Positions 1 through 7,339 of a DNA stretch of 34,852 nt are shown piece after piece. Where the stretch lies: contig JAZLAM010000010.1 in assembly GCA_045613125.1 (NCBI GenBank), forward strand, positions 1-34,852, in the 5' to 3' direction. The DNA is from JAFTYO01 sp045613125 (GTDB taxonomy: Bacteria; Pseudomonadota; Alphaproteobacteria; RF32; CAG-239). The position numbers were made by a program, and so were the translations under genes. The notes below the pieces were generated by a model. That model searched no databases. It worked only from the letters and a program-made list of their open reading frames with translations, and was not told the origin of the DNA. Numbering within the stretch: position 1 is the stretch's first letter; the number at the start of each line of letters is the position of its first letter.

Positions 1-67
1 TCTTCTTATTCACTTTTTTCTATAACTTCCCCGCAACAAAGCATACCTCATCGCGCCGGTGAAACTG

Positions 68-96
68 CTTATAAACAATTCTCCTTACCTTGTCAA
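68..96 (-). promoter_or_regulatory. Strong sigma-70 promoter firing out of the window
   Basis: On the minus strand a perfect TTGACA (91-96) is followed after 17 bases by TATAAG (68-73) and then a GC-rich stretch. This arrangement is typical of stable-RNA or translation-gene promoters. The transcript runs off the left edge, so its product is not visible; positions 1-67 contain no recognisable gene. Confidence 0.65.
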
Positions 97-145
97 CACC
101 TTTTTTTAAAAAAATTGAACTTTTTTTATGATAACCAACAACTAA

Positions 146-175
146 TTGAAAAAACGCTATTTAATATTGTAAAAT
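146..175 (+). promoter_or_regulatory. Possible promoter of the lipoprotein/hydrolase pair
   Basis: TTGAAA (146-151), an 18-base spacer and TAAAAT (170-175) lie about 70 bases ahead of the ATG at 248. The match is good but the region is very AT-rich, so chance matches are easy. Confidence 0.35.
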
Positions 176-247
176 ATTTTTTTGCAATGCTCCATTGTTT
201 CCTATTTATTAACTTTAATTGTATAACATATTATGGAATACGTTTAC

Positions 248-706
248 ATGAAAGCTATTAATATGATATCAAAAATATTAAAAATCAACACGTTGATTGC
301 GATTCTGTTTTTTATATGTTGTTGCACCACCGAGTCTTACGTTTTAAACGGGACCGACGGATCTCCAATTCCAAATGCTTTTGCAAATTTTCCCGACACT
401 CCTTTTCCTGAAAAAGCTTTTTTAGAACTTGGAGATACAAAAGCTTTAGGCATTGGAGAAAACTGGGTAGGCAGTTTAGTGTTTACAGCACCATACAATG
501 CAAATCGAATTTTTGATTTTTATGTTGCAGAAATGCCAAAACACAGATGGATAGAAATTGCAGTTGTAAGAGCTCGCATCAGCCAAATGACTTATTTTAA
601 AGACAACAGAGCTGTTCAAATATTGATAGAATCTCTTAAAGAAAACGATTCTCGCATAACAATCACAGCAGTTCCAAATCAAACAACAATAAATAATGGA
701 GTATAA
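248..706 (+). CDS. Small putative lipoprotein of unknown function
   Basis: This encodes about 152 residues. I place the start at the ATG at 248 because GGAA sits nine bases upstream of it; an in-frame ATG at 233 has no ribosome binding site. The N-terminus is a typical export signal: basic residues, then a hydrophobic run ending FFICCC, where one of the cysteines could be the lipidated residue. The mature part is about 125 residues, with alternating hydrophobic residues near the C-terminus (VQILIESL, ITITAVP) suggesting a small alpha/beta domain. I do not recognise the family. The stop lies three bases before the next ATG, so it is co-transcribed with the hydrolase-like gene. Confidence 0.7.
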   Translation: MKAINMISKILKINTLIAILFFICCCTTESYVLNGTDGSPIPNAFANFPDTPFPEKAFLELGDTKALGIGENWVGSLVFTAPYNANRIFDFYVAEMPKHRWIEIAVVRARISQMTYFKDNRAVQILIESLKENDSRITITAVPNQTTINNGV

Positions 707-709
707 GCA

Positions 710-1555
710 ATGAATTTTACTTTTTTTACTTTTGGAGGATCTCAACTTTGGGAAGATGTTTTTTTCTATCAGAAATGGAGAATACAGAGACATTATCGTT
801 CTAAAAAATATAGATTATTGGACGATTGGGATATACAGCGTGCTTCGGGAGGATTTGAAGATTGTCGTAAAGCGTTTGTTAAATTTATTGAAACCTATGA
901 AATCCCCAGACAAAAGGGTGAACTTATTATATTATTACACGGGCTTGGAGAAACAAAAAAAATTTTCCGCCCTCTTTGGCAAAGACTAATTAAAGAGGGA
1001 TACAACGTAGCCGCTATTAACTATCCTTCAACAAAAAAACCTCTTAAGAGCATTATAAAACAATTGGAATTTTTTCTTAATCATTGCGAAGATGTTACAA
1101 AAGTTTCTTTTGTAACCAAAGGCATAAGTTGTTTAATTTTGAGAAAACTAATCTCAAGCACTTACGGTTGGCAAGAAAAGTTTCGCTTAAATAAGGTTAT
1201 AAACATAAACCCTGCAAATAATGGAAGCGATTGGTTAGAACTATTATCCAGACTTAAAATTTTCAACTACACATTCGGGCCATTACTAAAAGAGATGACG
1301 CCGAGATACGCAAAATCTGTTTCGATGCTACCACCAGAAGTCAAACTCGGTTTGATTTTTTGCGACACATGGATCAATTTAACAACAAAACCTATTTTAG
1401 AAAAATTTAAAGGTGTCATATTCAAATCCGAACGTCTTGAAAAAGATTTTTCAGATAAATTTATTCAAATTAACAACCATAAATTGAATATTTTCAACAA
1501 CCCAAAAACCATTGAAGCTTGTTTGAATTTCTTATCTAAAGGCGATTTCAAATAA
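710..1555 (+). CDS. Alpha/beta-hydrolase-fold protein with a lost nucleophile
   Basis: This encodes 281 residues with no signal peptide. Residues 72-80 read LIILLHGLG, the strand and oxyanion HG motif of lipase-like alpha/beta hydrolases. A predicted strand-turn-helix follows at 132-146 where family members carry G-H-S-x-G-G. Here the turn reads TKGISC, so the position of the catalytic serine is Gly138. A histidine (His257), in the HxxIFNNPxTIEA..NFL context normally holding the catalytic His, is kept. The most likely reading is a non-catalytic pseudoenzyme, unless the nearby Ser140 has taken over. GGAG at 697-700, inside the end of the upstream gene, is the ribosome binding site. The partner and substrate are unknown. 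Confidence 0.7.
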   Translation: MNFTFFTFGGSQLWEDVFFYQKWRIQRHYRSKKYRLLDDWDIQRASGGFEDCRKAFVKFIETYEIPRQKGELIILLHGLGETKKIFRPLWQRLIKEGYNVAAINYPSTKKPLKSIIKQLEFFLNHCEDVTKVSFVTKGISCLILRKLISSTYGWQEKFRLNKVININPANNGSDWLELLSRLKIFNYTFGPLLKEMTPRYAKSVSMLPPEVKLGLIFCDTWINLTTKPILEKFKGVIFKSERLEKDFSDKFIQINNHKLNIFNNPKTIEACLNFLSKGDFK

Positions 1556-1579
1556 ATTTAATGATATTGTAACATAATT

Positions 1580-1611
1580 TTGTGTATTTTTATGTTAAAA
1601 TTAGTTATAAT
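1580..1611 (+). promoter_or_regulatory. Possible promoter of the VirB6 operon
   Basis: A perfect TATAAT (1606-1611) lies 17 bases ahead of the first gene of the array. The nearest -35-like hexamer, TTGTGT (1580-1585), is 20 bases upstream, which is a long spacer. The -10 is convincing and the -35 is weak. Confidence 0.35.
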
Positions 1612-1628
1612 TACTGTTAGAGGTAGGT

Positions 1629-1823
1629 ATGAAGTCTATTTTTATAACATTTTTAATGTTTATAGTTGTATTAATTGCCATGCAATGGGGATTTTTTAAT
1701 TTAATGTCCAGTTCATACGTAACCGTTGCAGCTTTAATCATGCTAGTTGCAGCCTTAATATTTGCCTTTAAAGTACTAGGTAACCCATTTACTAAGGACG
1801 TAAATAATGATAAAAATAATTAA
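1629..1823 (+). CDS. Small two-TM membrane protein leading the VirB6 operon
   Basis: This encodes 64 residues with two hydrophobic segments, about residues 3-20 and 32-49, followed by a short polar tail (KDVNNDKNN). AGAGGTAGG directly upstream is a good ribosome binding site. The last 17 bases overlap the start of the first VirB6 gene, so translation is probably coupled. Its position could suggest a small inner-membrane secretion subunit. It is shorter than typical VirB3 and I see no VirB3 signature, so no subunit name is assigned. Confidence 0.65.
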   Translation: MKSIFITFLMFIVVLIAMQWGFFNLMSSSYVTVAALIMLVAALIFAFKVLGNPFTKDVNNDKNN

Positions 1824-3225
1824 AACACATATATTTGTAACTTTTTTGATTATTTTAGCGTTATGTACATTCTCTTCAGATGTCTTAGCTGCAACAGCTG
1901 TCACCGAAGGTTGTAAAACTCTATCTGAAAGAGTATCAGAACTAAAAGCATGTATTTTATGTCCTTTATTTAAAGTTATATTAAACACTGATCAAGTTAT
2001 AGCCTCAAAGGCGTATGATGCTTTAGCATCAAGTTTCATCAATGTGATTGCTGTTACTTTAGCTCTTTTTATAGCCTATCACACTTTACTGCTAGTTTCA
2101 TCTTTTACTAAACAAGATGCTCCCAAATATATAAGCACATTGCTCTTACAGATATTCAAAGTATTAGTTGCCGTTTTATTGCTATCAAATTCAGACTATG
2201 TATACAATTACATTATAAACCCATTAATGAAAGCAGGGTTGGAGTTTGGTTTGGCTCTATTATTTACAGACGCCTCATCAACAGATGGCGCAAACAACAT
2301 TTTAACAAGTTTCAAAAGCATGGCAACTTCCGAAGCTAAAAGCATGCCCAAAGGTGTGATCGGGACAGATTTATTAGGAAGTGTGATGGCTTCTGTAAAA
2401 TTATTTAGTCAATCAGCAGCTCAACTTCCTGCTATTGGTGGCACATTGGTTTGCGTATCCGTTCATGAAGGAAAAAATGTTTTAATAAACTTCGAAATGT
2501 TCACACAAGGAATCTTGCTTCTAGGTTTCGGTTGGATGATTACTCTTTCTTGCTGTTTCTATCTATTAGATTCAGTTGTTCGTTTTGGAATTTTTTGCAC
2601 ATTATTACCATTTTTAATTGCCGCATGGCCATTTAAGATAACCTTTAAATACACCAAAACAGGTTGGGATATCTTTATGAATGCTTTTTTCAATTTTGTT
2701 ATGATAGGTCTTGTGATAACCGTTTCAAGCGAACTGATAGTCAACGCTATCGGAGGTGGTGACACCGGAGGAATGCAAGAACTGGTTAATGCTATAAACG
2801 GCAACGATGTCGACAAACTGAAAAACATGATGGATATTTCAGGGGTTGATTTTTTGGTTATGATTGCATGCTGTATGTTTGCTTTTAAGCTTGTCGGACA
2901 AATAAATGCACTTGCAGATCAAATATCCACCACCACCGGTGGAAGTGATATAGGTGCAAAACTTGGCGGTGTAGCAGCTCAAGCCGGGAAAAAAGTTGCA
3001 GGAGTAGCTAAAAAAGTCGGCGGAGCAGCTGCAGGAGCCGTTTATGAGGGAACAGGGGCAAAAGCAAAAGTTGAAGGCGTAAAACAAAAAGCCATGGATG
3101 GCTTAGGTCGGGTTGGAGCCAAAATAGGTCTTGGTAGCAAGGCAAATCCCGGAGGCGCTGGAGGAACTAGCAATACGACAGGAAACTCTGGAGGTAATTC
3201 CGGAGGTGCTAATGGGGGGGGGTAG
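1807..3225 (+). CDS. virB6: VirB6/TrbL-family type IV secretion membrane protein (paralogue 1)
   Basis: This encodes 472 residues. A signal peptide (residues 1-28, ending DVLA) precedes a short periplasmic region containing CILC (49-52), then two TM helices around 73-95 and 108-125. A periplasmic loop to about residue 215 is followed by further TM helices with the LLPFLIAAWPFK signature and a final TM near 350-365. The tail is rich in Ala, Gly and Lys and ends in a Gly/Ser/Asn linker. VirB6 proteins are polytopic inner-membrane components of type IV secretion channels; Rickettsiales carry several in tandem with long extensions. AAGGACG upstream supports the start. The frame ends at a TAG directly after a run of nine G (3214-3222). 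The natural continuation of the protein lies downstream in another frame. Confidence 0.85.
   Translation: MIKIIKTHIFVTFLIILALCTFSSDVLAATAVTEGCKTLSERVSELKACILCPLFKVILNTDQVIASKAYDALASSFINVIAVTLALFIAYHTLLLVSSFTKQDAPKYISTLLLQIFKVLVAVLLLSNSDYVYNYIINPLMKAGLEFGLALLFTDASSTDGANNILTSFKSMATSEAKSMPKGVIGTDLLGSVMASVKLFSQSAAQLPAIGGTLVCVSVHEGKNVLINFEMFTQGILLLGFGWMITLSCCFYLLDSVVRFGIFCTLLPFLIAAWPFKITFKYTKTGWDIFMNAFFNFVMIGLVITVSSELIVNAIGGGDTGGMQELVNAINGNDVDKLKNMMDISGVDFLVMIACCMFAFKLVGQINALADQISTTTGGSDIGAKLGGVAAQAGKKVAGVAKKVGGAAAGAVYEGTGAKAKVEGVKQKAMDGLGRVGAKIGLGSKANPGGAGGTSNTTGNSGGNSGGANGGG
3214..3222 (+). repeat. G9 homopolymer at the VirB6 frame break
   Basis: Nine consecutive G residues sit in the Gly-rich linker codons just before the TAG of VirB6 paralogue 1. 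With nine G the frame stops at once. With ten G (or seven) it reads into the downstream tail ORF. Such a tract is a classic slipped-strand site, and also a classic place for sequencing error. Confidence 0.9.
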
Positions 3226-3473
3226 TGCATGCTTCTGGGAAACCCGACAGTGGCGACCAATCATCTATTGGTAACTGCAACACTCCTGACAAAGATGGCA
3301 ATACATACTATGAAAATGGTAATTTAAAGTCATCAGTAAGCACCGATGAAAATGGAAACATAGTTGAAAAGGACTTTAATGAAGACGGCTCAATGTCAGC
3401 ACAAAGAATGACAGATAAAGATGGGAACAAATCTTGGAAAGCATATGATAAGGATGGAAATAAAAAAAACTGA
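3225..3473 (+). pseudogene. Out-of-frame C-terminal tail segment of VirB6 paralogue 1
   Basis: This 82-codon open frame begins at a GTG overlapping the upstream stop, with no independent ribosome binding site. Its product is a chain of short motifs such as DKDGN, DENGN, NEDGS and YDKDGN, the same style of repeat found in the C-terminal extension of the VirB6 protein at 7340-10807. Adding one G to the preceding G9 tract fuses it in frame to the Gly-rich end of VirB6. I read it as a detached or phase-variably expressed tail rather than a separate gene. It could alternatively be expressed by TAGTG stop-start coupling. Confidence 0.7.
3462..3469 (+). repeat. A8 homopolymer at the second frame break
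   Basis: Eight A residues lie at the point where the tail ORF ends (TGA 3471-3473). Removing one A continues the reading into 3469-3564, which returns to the original VirB6 frame. Confidence 0.85.
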
Positions 3474-3564
3474 AGGAACACTAAATACAGATGGTATCAG
3501 AGAGGAGAATACTTATCAAAATGGTAAGCTTAGATCGATGAGTAGTTATTCTATATACGATTAG
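3469..3564 (+). pseudogene. Last tail segment of VirB6 paralogue 1, back in the original frame
   Basis: From 3469 to the TAG at 3562-3564, the frame set by the VirB6 start at 1807 is open again and encodes NTDGIREENTYQNGK and a short end. This is the same motif style as the preceding segment (compare DKDGNTYYENGNLK). It supports an original uninterrupted protein ending at 3564. The remaining 85 bases to the next gene hold its ribosome binding site (GAGG, about 3640) and nothing else I can recognise. Confidence 0.6.
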
Positions 3565-3649
3565 ATGTTAAAGTTTCTACCTCTGCCACTATCAAGTAAC
3601 AGACGATTTGAAGAAACAAAAACTTTATAAAAAAGTTGAGGACTAAAAA

Positions 3650-4960
3650 ATGAAGATAAATTGGAGAGATATAGCAAAATTCTTAAAAGGAACACTGATG
3701 GTTTTATCACTAGTGCTATGTCTTTCATCTTGTGGTAGCGATAAAGGAAAGATGTCTGCTGCAGATACAACAGGTGAACAAAGTGAGCTTGAAGAACAGC
3801 AGAGAACTTGTTGGCAAGCAAATTTATTAGAAATGTTTTACAATGCTATGTCCGAATCTTCTATGAAGGCCTATCCAAAAGTAACAAAAAGTGCAATGTC
3901 TTTTATGATGGTTGCCTTTGCTATTTGGCTTTCTATAAGAATTTTAAAGCATTTAAGCTCCTTAGTTGAAGAATCTCCTGCCGAAGTTTGGACCGAAGTA
4001 GGACGGATGGCATTTATGTGTTTATTTTGCGGAATATTAGCCTCTTCCACAGAATTTTTATTATTCACTTTGAATAAATTCATTTTTCCGATTTATTATG
4101 CATTTTTAGAATTCGGAAGTGAAATTTTAGAACTAACAGTATCAGGCTCTGATGCTAACATAAAAGGACAAGCAATTGGGGAAAGATGTTTATTTTATAC
4201 AAATTCTTTGGTATGTAAAGCGCCTGAGTTAGAGGCAATCACAACTACCAATTCAAAATTTCCCGACGGTCCGTCTGATTTAATGCAATGCTTGGTCTGT
4301 GCTACAAGCGATAGGTTACAAATTGGTTTTGTTATGGCTAAAGAACTTTTATCAACAGCAAATTTCACCAGTGTCATAATTGGTCTTGTTATATATTGCA
4401 TATTTATCATCGTAAAGATTTCCTTTGTATTTTACATTGTAGACAGTATCTTTAGAATGAACATTGTTGTAATTATTTTACCATTCCTAATATTAGCCTA
4501 TCCGTTTAAAATAACAAAAAAATGGGCAACGAGTGGAGTTCTTACTATATTAAATTCGGCGGCTTGCATGATGTGTGTTGCAATAATTGCAACAATGTCT
4601 ATACTTGCCATGCAATATTTGATTAATGATAATGCTCAACATTTTGGTGATCAAGATATGTATCGCGAATTTGGACCTATTCCTTTATCCATATTGCTTA
4701 TATCATTTCTTATCTTAAAAACTTCCGGTCTTGCTGTGGCCTTAGCAGGTAAATTAGTAGGTGGTGGCGGTGACACAAACTTCCAGAAAAAAATCGGCAA
4801 ACTTGCCGCTTTTGTAGGTAAAAAACTTTTCGAATTTGTCACTAGCGGAGCCGGTAAAGTTGTAACAAATGCAATAGAAAAGAATGAAAAATTAAGAGAA
4901 GTACGTAAAAAGGTTCAAAATGCAAGAAAGTTCGTCAACAGAATAGCAGGGAGGGAATAA
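3650..4960 (+). CDS. virB6: VirB6/TrbL-family protein with lipoprotein signal (paralogue 2)
   Basis: This encodes 436 residues. The signal sequence ends in LSSC (Cys28), a good lipobox. A polar segment is followed by TCWQAN (Cys54 onward), where the other paralogues have CxxC; here the second cysteine is replaced. TM helices follow near 83-102 and 118-140, then a loop, then the core TMs with LPFLILAYPFK, a further TM near 345-365 and a short basic tail without the DG-type extension. It is the shortest intact paralogue. Its stop shares one base with the next ATG, and GGGAGGGA just before that point provides the ribosome binding site, so the genes are translationally coupled. Confidence 0.85.
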   Translation: MKINWRDIAKFLKGTLMVLSLVLCLSSCGSDKGKMSAADTTGEQSELEEQQRTCWQANLLEMFYNAMSESSMKAYPKVTKSAMSFMMVAFAIWLSIRILKHLSSLVEESPAEVWTEVGRMAFMCLFCGILASSTEFLLFTLNKFIFPIYYAFLEFGSEILELTVSGSDANIKGQAIGERCLFYTNSLVCKAPELEAITTTNSKFPDGPSDLMQCLVCATSDRLQIGFVMAKELLSTANFTSVIIGLVIYCIFIIVKISFVFYIVDSIFRMNIVVIILPFLILAYPFKITKKWATSGVLTILNSAACMMCVAIIATMSILAMQYLINDNAQHFGDQDMYREFGPIPLSILLISFLILKTSGLAVALAGKLVGGGGDTNFQKKIGKLAAFVGKKLFEFVTSGAGKVVTNAIEKNEKLREVRKKVQNARKFVNRIAGRE

Positions 4961-5703
4961 TGATGATAAAATTCCATCCTAGAAGCTTAATTAATCTGCA
5001 AAAATCAATATTGATAGCAATATTTTGCTTGTTTTTATGCATTAACAACTCTTTTGCAGCTACAATAACATGTGGAAAAACGGCAAAAGGACAAGCTGTT
5101 GAATGTAATAATGAAACTCATAAATGTTATAAATGCCAAGGTGGATTACCTGATATCATAAACAAGGTTTTACCTATAGATCACGTAAACTATTATTTTC
5201 AGTGTATAAATAAGAACACAAAAGCTCCTAGGAAATGCTCTGTTTCTACCACCGGTGGTTTGGAGGGAGAAGCGTATACCAGTGTGTACGGCTTCAAGTT
5301 TGCTAAAGATGAAGGTACGCAGTGTATCACTAATAACTTTTTGAGCATATATACTTCCACTTGTTACAGCTGTGAAATTGTCGAAACTTTAGCTTCTGCT
5401 TTCATACATGCTGCCGCAAAAGCATATGATGTTTCAAGGAAAGCAGGAAATGCTATTTTAGTTGTAGGCTTGCTCATTTGGATTTCGGTATTTGTGCTTA
5501 AGAATATTACATCTTTTTCCACTGTAGAACCAAGGCGTATGATACAATCATTGTTTGTTCAATTTTTCAAAGTAATTATTGCTTTTATAATTATTAATTC
5601 CGGGATACAGACAATATTACATTATACTTTAGAGCCTATAATGTTGGCAGGAACCGACTTCGGTGATGCAATATTAATAGAGACGACATCAGACGGGAGT
5701 TAA
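4960..5703 (+). CDS. N-terminal half of a split VirB6 (paralogue 3a)
   Basis: This encodes 247 residues. The signal peptide ends SFA at about residue 33. A long periplasmic domain follows with many cysteines (Cys38, 49, 56, 59, 82, 93, 122) and then CYSC (135-138), which aligns with CILC and CWFC of the other paralogues. Two TM helices (about 160-180 and 193-213) follow. The protein stops shortly after LEPIMLAGTDFGDAIL, the point where the intact paralogues enter their large periplasmic loop. The core VirB6 TM block is missing here and is encoded by the next gene. An alternative start is the second ATG at 4963. The extra cysteine-rich domain is not seen in the neighbours. Confidence 0.8.
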   Translation: MMIKFHPRSLINLQKSILIAIFCLFLCINNSFAATITCGKTAKGQAVECNNETHKCYKCQGGLPDIINKVLPIDHVNYYFQCINKNTKAPRKCSVSTTGGLEGEAYTSVYGFKFAKDEGTQCITNNFLSIYTSTCYSCEIVETLASAFIHAAAKAYDVSRKAGNAILVVGLLIWISVFVLKNITSFSTVEPRRMIQSLFVQFFKVIIAFIIINSGIQTILHYTLEPIMLAGTDFGDAILIETTSDGS

Positions 5704-5706
5704 AAA

Positions 5707-7257
5707 ATGAAAAAAGTAACAAAATATATCTGTACCATAGTTTTAACTCTTGTATGTACAATCTTTTTATGCATAGGGTCGTGTGAAGCCGGCAAATACG
5801 ATAAATCTTTGAGCAAAAGTCAAAGAGAGAACTTATGCAACCAATTAAAATCTCAGCATCTCACCAACAATCAAGGAGGTAAATCTCTCGGGGGAGAAAT
5901 TATTCCTGATAATGTATTAATCAGCATATACAACACAACCAAAAATATAAGTGATAAAGTAGCTCTTGTTCTTACTTTAGGACATTCCCTCACCTGTCAT
6001 GCCGTTCATGCAGGAAAGAACGAAATTTCGTTGATGGGAATAAGCCTTTTTGACTATCCTGATTTCTCTGTGTGGCTGTGTGGAGCAATAATTTATGTAG
6101 TGGGATTTATGATGACTTTAAGCATTTCTTTTTATGTTGCTGATATAGCTTTCAAACTTGGATTCGCCATCATTATGTTACCAATCGGAATTGCTTTATG
6201 GCCATTTCCTCTAACAAAAAATAAGCTATCACTTTTAATAAGTATCATATTAAAAAATGCTGCTATATTTCTTTTTCTAGCTATAACAGTTTCTTATGCT
6301 TTTAATCTGATAGAAGCAGCCTTAAATGCAAAAATATCGGATGAAGTACCTGAAAGCAGCCCTCTAATGCTTGCTTTAAAAGAAGTTTTTACGGGATCTT
6401 CATCACAACAAAATTGGGATTCTGCTACCGGAATACAAAAACTCTTTTTCTTAGTAAGTAATAATATGACAGATCTTATTGCGAAAAACTTTACGCTATT
6501 CAGCTCATATTTCTTGGTTATGTTATGCGCTTTAATTTACGCTTTCAAACTTATTGGCTCAACTATTCCAGATTATGTTGATAAAATGTTCCCTGATAAA
6601 GTTTTTGGTGGTGGAATGGGCGCTTCACCGATCCATGGTGCAATGACACAAGGTATGGATTTTGTAAAGAAAAACACTATAGATAAAGCCGCTTCTTGGG
6701 CTGGTGATGTGGTAAAAACACAAACCGGACGTGCCATGACCGGCGTTGGGAATTTAGTATCCGGAAAATATAATAATCAAATAAAACACTATTGGAAAAA
6801 TCCCGGCGATATAACCAAAGGTGTGGCTAACACCGTGCATAGCGCCGGATCAAGTGTAGCAAAAGGCGTATCATCTATTGCAACGGGAACCATTGGTCGG
6901 GTAGTATTAGGAAAACAAGCCAGTCAAGATTTACAAAACTCCATTAACGAACAAATTGATAAAGGAGCTGATTTTCTTAATGAAAAAGCTACAAATGTTG
7001 CTCAAAATATAAATAAAAACACCCACGAAAGACAAGAACAAAGACAGCAAAGAAGAGAAGAACGAAAAGAGCAATTTGATAATTCCGAACTAGGGCAAAA
7101 AGTTAACAAACTAACAACCTCTTTTGACAATAGCGTTATCGGAAAAGGAGTAAATAAATCTACAAATTTCATTAAAAAAGCCGTAAAATTCACAGGTGAA
7201 ATATTATCCAAAACTGGTGAAAAAATGCAAGATAACAAAAAAAACGATAACAAATAA
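5707..7257 (+). CDS. virB6: C-terminal half of a split VirB6 with its own signal sequence (paralogue 3b)
   Basis: This encodes 516 residues. A new signal sequence occupies residues 1-26 and contains IGSC, which fits a lipobox at Cys26. About 50 residues later it aligns with the middle of paralogue 1 (TLGHSLTCHAVHAGKNE against GGTLVCVSVHEGKN), then the core TMs with IMLPIGIALWPFPLT, a TM near 270-290 and a long soluble tail of about 220 residues. The tail has a stretch very rich in Arg, Glu and Gln (about 433-455). GGGAG at the end of the preceding gene is its ribosome binding site and the spacing is three bases, so the two halves should be made together. No stop-codon read-through could join them simply, because each has its own export signal. 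Confidence 0.8.
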   Translation: MKKVTKYICTIVLTLVCTIFLCIGSCEAGKYDKSLSKSQRENLCNQLKSQHLTNNQGGKSLGGEIIPDNVLISIYNTTKNISDKVALVLTLGHSLTCHAVHAGKNEISLMGISLFDYPDFSVWLCGAIIYVVGFMMTLSISFYVADIAFKLGFAIIMLPIGIALWPFPLTKNKLSLLISIILKNAAIFLFLAITVSYAFNLIEAALNAKISDEVPESSPLMLALKEVFTGSSSQQNWDSATGIQKLFFLVSNNMTDLIAKNFTLFSSYFLVMLCALIYAFKLIGSTIPDYVDKMFPDKVFGGGMGASPIHGAMTQGMDFVKKNTIDKAASWAGDVVKTQTGRAMTGVGNLVSGKYNNQIKHYWKNPGDITKGVANTVHSAGSSVAKGVSSIATGTIGRVVLGKQASQDLQNSINEQIDKGADFLNEKATNVAQNINKNTHERQEQRQQRREERKEQFDNSELGQKVNKLTTSFDNSVIGKGVNKSTNFIKKAVKFTGEILSKTGEKMQDNKKNDNK

Positions 7258-7339
7258 GACAAGGAGCTTTTAAGCAAAACTAAATAAATAAGTAACAAGG
7301 CAAACAAAAAGATAAAAATCAAAGTAAGGACTTTATAAT

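Noticed and set aside
7258..7339. AAGGAG just after the 3b stop, looking like a ribosome binding site for a missing small gene
   Set aside because: No start codon follows at a usable distance and the frames close within a few codons.
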